Source: Haemaphysalis longicornis
Taxonomy: Eukaryota; Arthropoda; Arachnida; Ixodida; Ixodidae
Length of the DNA: 64,000 bases
Assembly: GCA_013339765.2 (NCBI GenBank)
Contig: CM023449.1
Location: forward strand, 223,891,992 to 223,955,991
Direction of reading: 5' to 3'
A program made the translations under genes and the position numbers. The notes under the pieces are model-generated. The model saw nothing but the letters and a program-made list of their open reading frames with translations. It was not told the origin of the DNA and did no database searches. Shown piece by piece: positions 57,353 to 64,000 of this stretch. Each line of letters starts with the position of its first letter. Position 1 is the first letter of the stretch.

Positions 57353-57679
57353 TCGAATCACCATGTATGGCGGGATATCGGCTGGCATTAATTTCCAGCA
57401 CCTTTAGGAAACCGGCAGAAAAAAAAAAAAGGCCCAGCTTGCACTAGTGACGCTAAGGCTTTAGAAACAGCAGAAATGGCGGCCCCTCTCCCTTCGTCAG
57501 AGAACCGGCTGTTGCGCCTCACATGCATTTGCGAACTTGCCGCTGGAAGTTCCCCATAACTGGCAGGATCGTTTTGCCCGCAGCCTTTCGCGTCTCTCCC
57601 AAAGTGGACCGCGTTAGCCCGCGCTAGCACCCGCGGCAAGCGGCTTCGTGAACTCTGCGTCTGTGCTCCCCACTTCAGG

Positions 57680-57815
57680 CGCGAACGCACGTGAACTGGC
57701 GAGTAGAAGAGCACGCGAGAGATGATGCCGCGAACGATGGGCAGGGTGTTCTTGAAGGTCAAGCTGGCCGACGCTGGGCGCTCCTCACGAGGCACACGCT
57801 CAAGTGTGATCACCC
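57680..57815 (-). other. Open minus-strand block, possible coding or repeat
   Basis: Reads VITLERVPREERPASASLTF then KNTLPIVRGIISRVLFYSPV without a stop. The upstream (right) part resembles a dispersed repeat also near 40160 (gaggcacacgctca, ttggtatttttt), so it may be transposon-derived. Splice sites are unclear. Confidence 0.2.
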
Positions 57816-58686
57816 GGTATTTCTTCTTGGTATTTTTTACAAGCTCCTCACGTGGCGCAAGCTCACGTGCGCTCGACTTTTTGTAGTTTTTTTTAAACTA
57901 AAAGTTTAAACATCTCTGCTGTTAGAAAACTGTGCCCAGATTTTTAAAACACGAAAGCATGTCTATTAAGCTAAACCAGGAAGCCCGTCTGGGCTTCTGT
58001 AATGCTTGATAAGCCACACTTTTTTTAGCGTAAGAAAACAGACACTGATAATAGGCCCCAGGGCATTCATATTTTCGTACAAGACCGTTTATACTGCCCT
58101 TAATTATGTCTTACTGGCATTGCGCTAGTGTGCAGCCGTGAAGCCGACTTTAAACAAAGCAAGGCGTATTGCATTTTATAGGCATAGACGTGGGTTTATG
58201 CAATATTTAATAAAAGGCGCTAGAATCTTCATGCTTTCATATAAGGCTTCCTGTATTTTCCCTGGCAAATGCCTTCCAATCGTGCACTCTATAGAAGTGA
58301 AACCGACTATAAGGGGACCAATGAATATACGTATAGCGCTTTGTATGGATACATAGGGTATATATAGGTAAGTAGTGAAAGGTCCTGGAGTCTTTTTACT
58401 TTGATATCAGAATGCTTATATTGCTCCTGATTTTTTTCCCAGCAGCATTACATTAATGATAACAGTGAAGCCGACTTTAAAAGTGATCTGTGTATAGCAG
58501 AGCGGCCGATGCGTTCATGCGAAAATTCCCCCTTGAGCCTTTATGAAAAATCTTTTATTGCCTTTAAAAGTTGTTAAGTGTTTCCCAATGTCAAACGACA
58601 CAAGTTTGATGCAGCAAGCACCTGAAAAGTTCTATAAAAATTCGGAAGTAACTTCTGGCAAGAACACCTATCAGTGAAGACGAAGG

Positions 58687-58742
58687 TGGACGAAGACTTA
58701 CAAGACACGCAGGACAGGCGCCGTCTTGTAAGTCTTCGTCCA
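58687..58742. repeat. Perfect 20-bp hairpin with 16-base loop
   Basis: Arms TGGACGAAGACTTACAAGAC (58687-58706) and its exact inverse complement (58723-58742). Confidence 0.95.
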
Positions 58743-59031
58743 TCATTTGTACTGCTACATTTTCTGTAGCTGAATTCCAACTTAATCAGCATTAGTCTTC
58801 TGTCAAGAATTTCGCGATTCCCCCAGTGGTGTCGAAACTATCCTCCGTGGCTCGGCTATCACATCCTAAAGTCACATACAGAACTGTTACATAAGCATCA
58901 ACTTTTTCAGTTCTAACCGACAGTTGACGGAGAACAAGTGCTGTGCTGTACAAACATGCGGTGTAGTTACGATTGCCGTCAGAAGTAAAGTGAACGACGT
59001 TTTTATCTTGATTTCTTTTTTCAAGCGAACG

Positions 59032-59272
59032 AGGTGGCTCAGTGGCTAAGGCGTCGTGCTGCTGAGCACGACGACGCGGGTTCGATTCCCGGCCGCGGCG
59101 GCCGCTTTTCTGATGAGGCGAAAAGCAAAAACGCCCGTGTGTACGAGATTTCGGCGCACGTTAAAGATCCCCAGGTGGCCAAAATTAATCCCGAGCCCTC
59201 CACTATGGCGCGCCTCATCGCCTGCGTTGCGTCGGCGCGTTAAACCCTGCAATCAATCAGACAATCAATCAA
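59032..59272 (+). repeat. tRNA-derived SINE (Ruka-like) with perfect target duplication
   Basis: Head aggtggctcagtggctaagg with B box gggttcgattcccgg, body gatccccaggtggccaaaat, tail aatcaatcagacaatcaatc. A perfect 14-base duplication TTTTCAAGCGAACG flanks it (59018-59031, 59273-59286), so the insertion is probably recent. Confidence 0.95.
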
Positions 59273-59734
59273 TTTTCAAGCGAACGCAGAAACCTCCGCT
59301 CTGGATAGGAGCCAATTGCAAACAGTCCGTGGGCGAGCGATCAGCTCCTTGATAACGTTATCTCTCATCAGCGAATAATTGTTGCAATGCATTTAGGGAA
59401 GGGCTGAGAGATAGGCTGTCCTCGCCTGTATTTACGTTGAACGACTTTTTATTCCCTTTATTCCAATGCGTGGCGACACAAGAAAGGACGACAAACCCAA
59501 CTCGCTCACCTTCTTTCGCTGCTGGTTTCGCTGAAAAGGTTAACAAAAATTCAGCGCCCTTTCATTCTGAAGGAGGATTACTGGCGAAGCTGGACGCAGT
59601 CCAAACAGTGCACGAAACAAAACACGCTTGTTTGTTATTTTAGGTTCAGCATGCCTCCCAGTTAATTAGCTGATTGAAACTTGGAAGGTACTAGAGTTTT
59701 GTTCTAGCGGACAAAGCATGGGGCTGTTCGTTTC

Positions 59735-60055
59735 CCTCCCGTACAAGCCCATGTATTGACAGCAGACGGTAATTCCTTAACGTTTACAACTTCCTGTAAT
59801 TTACGTAATGATGAAAAGTAGATGAAACTCAGCGTAATGTTGTTGTCGTCTTAGCGGCTGATTCATATAAATTGTTTCCGGAGTAGTTTTGATTAATTAA
59901 GGGTTATAACCGTTTTTTGTACTTCCTCCGTAGATGGCCATCTATTGGCAGCAGACGATAATTCTGTAACGTTAACGACTTCACTGAGGAATAATTGACA
60001 GTAAACGAAATTCTGGCGGAATGATAGACCCTTCATGGAGGCTGATTTCAGTGTA
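59735..60055. repeat. Two adjacent units of a dispersed repeat
   Basis: Units from about 59740 and 59930 share gccca/gccat followed by attg(a/g)cagcagacg, taattc(t/c)(t/g)taacgtt and a gtag/agtaaa..gaaa block. A third copy is at about 11830-11970. Confidence 0.6.
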
Positions 60056-60423
60056 ATTTTCGAAGGTACCTACAATAGATTGAGAACTACGGAGCATTTA
60101 ACAGAAAGTTTAGCTTCGCCGCAAGATTCAAAATTGTTTGTCGACGGCTTCTGTCCGAGGATGCAAAAAAAAAATAAATTCATAACTAGCTATAGACAGG
60201 CTTCGCTGTAAAAAAAGGGGAGGGCAGGGCGCATAAGCAAACGTCTAACAAAAAAATTACTCCCACCTCCCCTCGCGGGAACCCCTGTGTAGATGCGACG
60301 CATAGGGGGTTCCGTTGTTTTTCCGTTAGGTTGATTCTCCCATCGCGTGAAACGTGCCGTGAACCCCCTGCCGCGGCTATGACGCAACGTGGCGCGGCTA
60401 TGACGCAACACAATCCAACACAA

Positions 60424-60515
60424 TTCACTTTAATCCAATCCAATCCAATCTAATCCAATCCAATCCAATCCAAGCCAAGCCAAGCCAAGCAAAGCCAATC
60501 GAATCCAATCCAATG
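60424..60515. repeat. (AATCC/AAGCC)n microsatellite
   Basis: About 90 bases of AATCC units with interspersed AAGCC variants (caagccaagccaagccaag). Confidence 0.95.
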
Positions 60516-61692
60516 CCCCTCGCGAGAGAGTGTTCGCTATCGGAGAGGAGAGGGGGTGAGCGGCGGAGAGCGCAGTTCGCGCGGCGAGGAGAATGGGGGA
60601 GGGGTGTGGACGGACAACGACAACGCCGTATGGAGGGACAAGGCGAGTGAATGAGATGCCGTCGCATCTAAAAGCTTCATTCGTGTGGAGTTTGTAATGA
60701 GCACGCCGTTATTTTCCGGCCTATCGTCAAAAATTGCGACGTCGCCGAAGTACTTCGTATGGTAAAGTGAACGGCGAACGCGTCAGTGTTATTACAGAAC
60801 GCGTCCTCTTATCGTCATCATCGATTTCTCTTTGCCCACTTTTCTTCCCCTCCACACGTAGACGTACGTTCACCCCACTGCACTCCCCCCCCCCCCCCCC
60901 CCACACACAACACTCTAGGCCATATATTTGTGAGAAAGGTTAATTCAATTTTCCCGCGCTCGCACTGCATTCTTGCGCGCCATCTGTTGGGACAGCGCAG
61001 TACGATCGCAGATTTCAGTGGATGCCGCGTGATCGTGCTACTACAGGGAACTAGTTCACTGTAATAGTTCACATTCCAGTTCACTGTAGTACGTGCTACT
61101 GTGGCACGTCAAGTAAGCGGACATTTAGTGTAAACGTACATTGTTACACATTCAATTGCTACCTCCGTAATTAGTGTGCTCAAGTTACTCGGGTATACAT
61201 GCCTCTAACAATGTTTATAGCTCGAAGACCACAACGCGTTCACTACGTACATTTTTAATTAGCTAGTGCCGTGTATCAGCCATGTGGTTTGGGATGTTCT
61301 CTCGTTTCGCAATTTGGAGACCCGCGGTGTGATATCCGAACTCCCGTTTAACCAGCTTTCTGCTGCACTCAGGCAACTTTCTTCATATGAGCCTACCTGA
61401 TAAATTTCGCGTCAATCCGACCACTCTTTCACCCGTATTCGATTCTTTGAGTCCATTTTGTGCGACATCTCTGGGCCAAGACGCCAGAGTTTCTACCTAT
61501 CAAATTATTGCTTTAGCATTAAAAAATGTTGGCTAACGACGAAAACACGCCATCCAATGCCGTTTGAGAATCGGCGCGTGGAAATATTGCGAGTCGGTAG
61601 GGCCAATCTTCACATTACATATTACACACTGTTTCACATTTCATATTACACACACATTAATATTACACCACGAACATGAGTATGCATATGCA

Positions 61693-62498
61693 CAGTAAAA
61701 GCTCGTTAATTCGAGCCACAAGAAGGCGCCACCTCAGTTCGAATTAATGAAAGTTTCGAACTAATAAATGTGAAGAATAACAACGCTACACTGCAATTGG
61801 GAAGCAGTAGGGCATGTCAACACTGATGTTTGAAAAAGCCCGTGATTGCGGCCAGCCTTTTGGCTCTTTGATAGTTTTTGCCCCAAACAAACGCATGTAC
61901 ATAGCAGAAAGCCGTATCTTCGCTCCCTGAAAACTGAAGAAGAAGCGTGCGGCGTTCAGACCGGTTATAAGTTTCTAGCTGACGGACGCACGGGCGCTTC
62001 GTCTTCCCGCTCCTCGACGACACTCACCGACAGGTTCGGCGCTTCTGATCTGATATACGATGGCCCCATGTCAGCGCACGACACATTGCTGCACTCGCGT
62101 CTACATCGACGTAGTCCGCAAAGGAGAAGCTTCCTAAAAGGTCCGCTATTGGGGTTTTAGATTGGCTTTACCCCGTTATACCTTATCTCCGTTATTCTCT
62201 CGGCTCCGGAAGAGACGCAGCCCCGTAAATAGGCAGCGGATGCGGCCTTTACGGGGGTCGTGTACCAGGCACGTGTACCAGGTCGTGTACCGTGTACCAG
62301 GCGCATGTACTCTTGTAGTGTACCTGGCGCCAAGCCGCAATTGGTGGCGCGTAGTCCGAATTACCCGTTGGGGAACGTACTTGCGTTAACGGGCCTTTCA
62401 ATACATAGGCTTCTATGGAGTTTGACCGGACAAAATCTTGCAGTTCGGTCGAATCATCTATGAATTTTATTCAAGTTCGAATTAACGAGGTTTCACTG
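61693..62498. mobile_element. Tigger-like element with TTAATTCGA-type ends
   Basis: Inverted ends CAGTAAAAGCTCGTTAATTC and CAGTGAAACCTCGTTAATTC, both followed by GA. TA on the right (62499-62500); the left flank is CA, so one TA has mutated. 806 bases. The open frame at 61846-62160 has no recognised domain. Confidence 0.75.
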
Positions 62499-63287
62499 TA
62501 TATGGTAATATACATATATTTCAAATCCTCAAATCCGTCAAACCTCAAATCCCAGGTTCAACAATGGCTCGTTAAGCGGCGAACTTGAGAAGTGGCACCT
62601 CACCTCTCGCTGGTGTCACTGCTGCCAGTCGAACTGTGTACAGGAGAAGAACCAAGAAGAGCGCTTGCATTTTTCATTTGTTCTCAGCAAACATGAGCTG
62701 TAAATAGGAGCCACGAACGCGGGAGGAGCGACTGCAAATATGCCTCTTTAGCTCTTCCTTACGACAACTCCAAATTTAGCCGATCAAAGTTCAACGCAAC
62801 CCTAAACATTTGTTGATGACCATTTTTCTCAACTAAGCCGCACACTTGACGGCACTGTTGTTTTTTTTCTTTTGAATGGCGACTATATGTCGTGGGGAAA
62901 ATTTTCAAGTCTCTTATAAAGGCTAATGCAATTCTCGGCATAGGTATTGTCTTCTGAAGATACATGAACTATAAAAAACTCAGCTCGACGCGTATACATA
63001 TAGTTTTCAGCTATCGAACCGCCACCGGCATAAGGTGGTGTTCTTTTTATATATAAATTGTCTTAAAAGTTTTGCGGGCTCTTGAGAATGCACTTTTCAG
63101 AATAAACCACTTAGTGCGATAATACGAGAAGCTTATCGTGTTCAGTTCATTGAACTTTCTGAGTTCAAAACGTCTGAAATTGATAACCAGTGCAAGTTTA
63201 AAATGAACGCAATAGAGTACACGCTGTGTACTATCGTCATAAAAGGAGACAAAAGCGCAAGGTAATGCTGTGCTCCTGTAGCCATAC

Positions 63288-63323
63288 CTCTCCGACGAAG
63301 ACTCCGAATCCTTGTATTCGTTT
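63288..63323 (-). CDS. Microexon of the same unidentified protein
   Basis: 36 bases, acceptor tttcttcgcag, donor GTATGG. In the frame consistent with the next exons it encodes NEYKDSESSSE, with one leading and two trailing split-codon bases. The trailing AG plus the C of exon 56328-56417 gives Ser (..SESSSESEAPVL..). On its own it is short; the shared 1/2 phase makes it more credible. Confidence 0.45.
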
Positions 63324-64000
63324 CTGCGAAGAAAGCAGGAATAAAATCAGAACAATGAGCGCCTAAAAGTTCCGGTGGCCAGGGCAGAATCCATTATTAT
63401 CAAAGAATTACGATACATATTACATATTTTGTTCAGTAAGTAATAATATTTGTTAAATAATTGGTTGGTCAATAACTAATTACCTCGCAATTCTATCGAC
63501 CGTACGCGTATTCAGGTATTGCGCAGGAAAAAAAAAACAAAGTAGATACTTTATTTTTTATGCGCTATTCATTATGCGTATTGAAGCCTTTCTTTCCCTT
63601 TCTTTAACCCCTTCGTCCATTTAATAAACGTTTAACGAACCAACAAACTCTCACAAAAGAAAAGTATGTTTACAAAATTTTTTCTGTTGCGCAACTTGTT
63701 TGTATACTGATTTGAACGGGATGAGAAAGAAAATGTACACTGCTGATATTATTGTGCCCAGTCAAAAATATTATTATTACTATGTGCGGATATTATTGTA
63801 CCTCAATACTACGCAGTGCGGGAGAAGGAGGAGGAAAGTATAGGGGGAGTAAATAAGATAGAGGGGAAATGCAGTTACCACAGTTCCCACTCAGCCCTTC
63901 ACTCAGTACAAAAAACTACGAAAAGCGGGCAATGCACCAAATTTTTCGGCTTGGACCCTCTTGTCAAAGCGGATGATGGCTGGTTGGCAAATGAAGACAA

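Noticed and set aside
17252..59110. tRNA genes at 17252, 39239 and 59032
   Set aside because: They have A/B boxes, but continue into the conserved SINE body and aatc tail with target duplications, so they are SINE heads.

Overview
This is eukaryotic nuclear DNA, almost certainly from a hard tick (Ixodidae, probably Metastriata such as Rhipicephalus, Dermacentor or Amblyomma). Short exons with GT..AG boundaries are spread through multi-kilobase introns packed with transposons. Several copies of a tRNA-derived SINE resemble the tick 'Ruka' family, and the LTR, LINE, Tigger-like and TTAA-ended elements are of types familiar from tick genomes. The species is inferred, not proven.

Two conserved genes carry the window, both on the minus strand. 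Fibrillarin (box C/D snoRNP 2'-O-methyltransferase) runs from its ATG at 20446 down to 3856 in nine recognisable exons; its last few codons were not found. TBL3/UTP13 (WD40 protein of the SSU processome) runs from 42584 down to a stop codon at 25555 in ten exons; its N-terminal WD40 exons are missing. Both products act in the nucleolus in early pre-rRNA processing, so two functionally linked genes lie head to tail about 5 kb apart.

Layout. 1-3.8 kb: one unidentified plus-strand exon at the left edge, a tandem repeat interrupted by a MITE, and a GC-rich stretch. 3.8-20.5 kb: fibrillarin, whose introns hold a Tigger/pogo element with another inside it, a TTAA-ended transposon with an internally deleted transposase, several TTAA MITEs, a SINE and Tigger fragments. 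20.5-25.4 kb: spacer with a LINE 3' end and G-rich tracts. 25.4-42.6 kb: TBL3 with MITEs, SINEs and a nested pair of TTAA elements. 42921-43020: a 100-base N gap. 43.5-47.9 kb: an LTR retrotransposon with both LTRs and a 4-bp target duplication, a frameshifted gag, no visible pol and a second element inserted in it. 48-64 kb: LINE, Tc1-like and MITE debris, a SINE, simple repeats, and three phase-compatible minus-strand exons of an unidentified Ser/Pro/Lys-rich protein.

I saw no CRISPR array, operon, riboswitch or rRNA gene, and no true tRNA gene (only SINE heads). Nothing here clearly qualifies as a new biological system. The most interesting points are the TBL3 reading frame ending inside a MITE, the frameshift in the fibrillarin GAR repeats, the intact target duplications, the perfect hairpins, and the doubtful continuity across the N gap.
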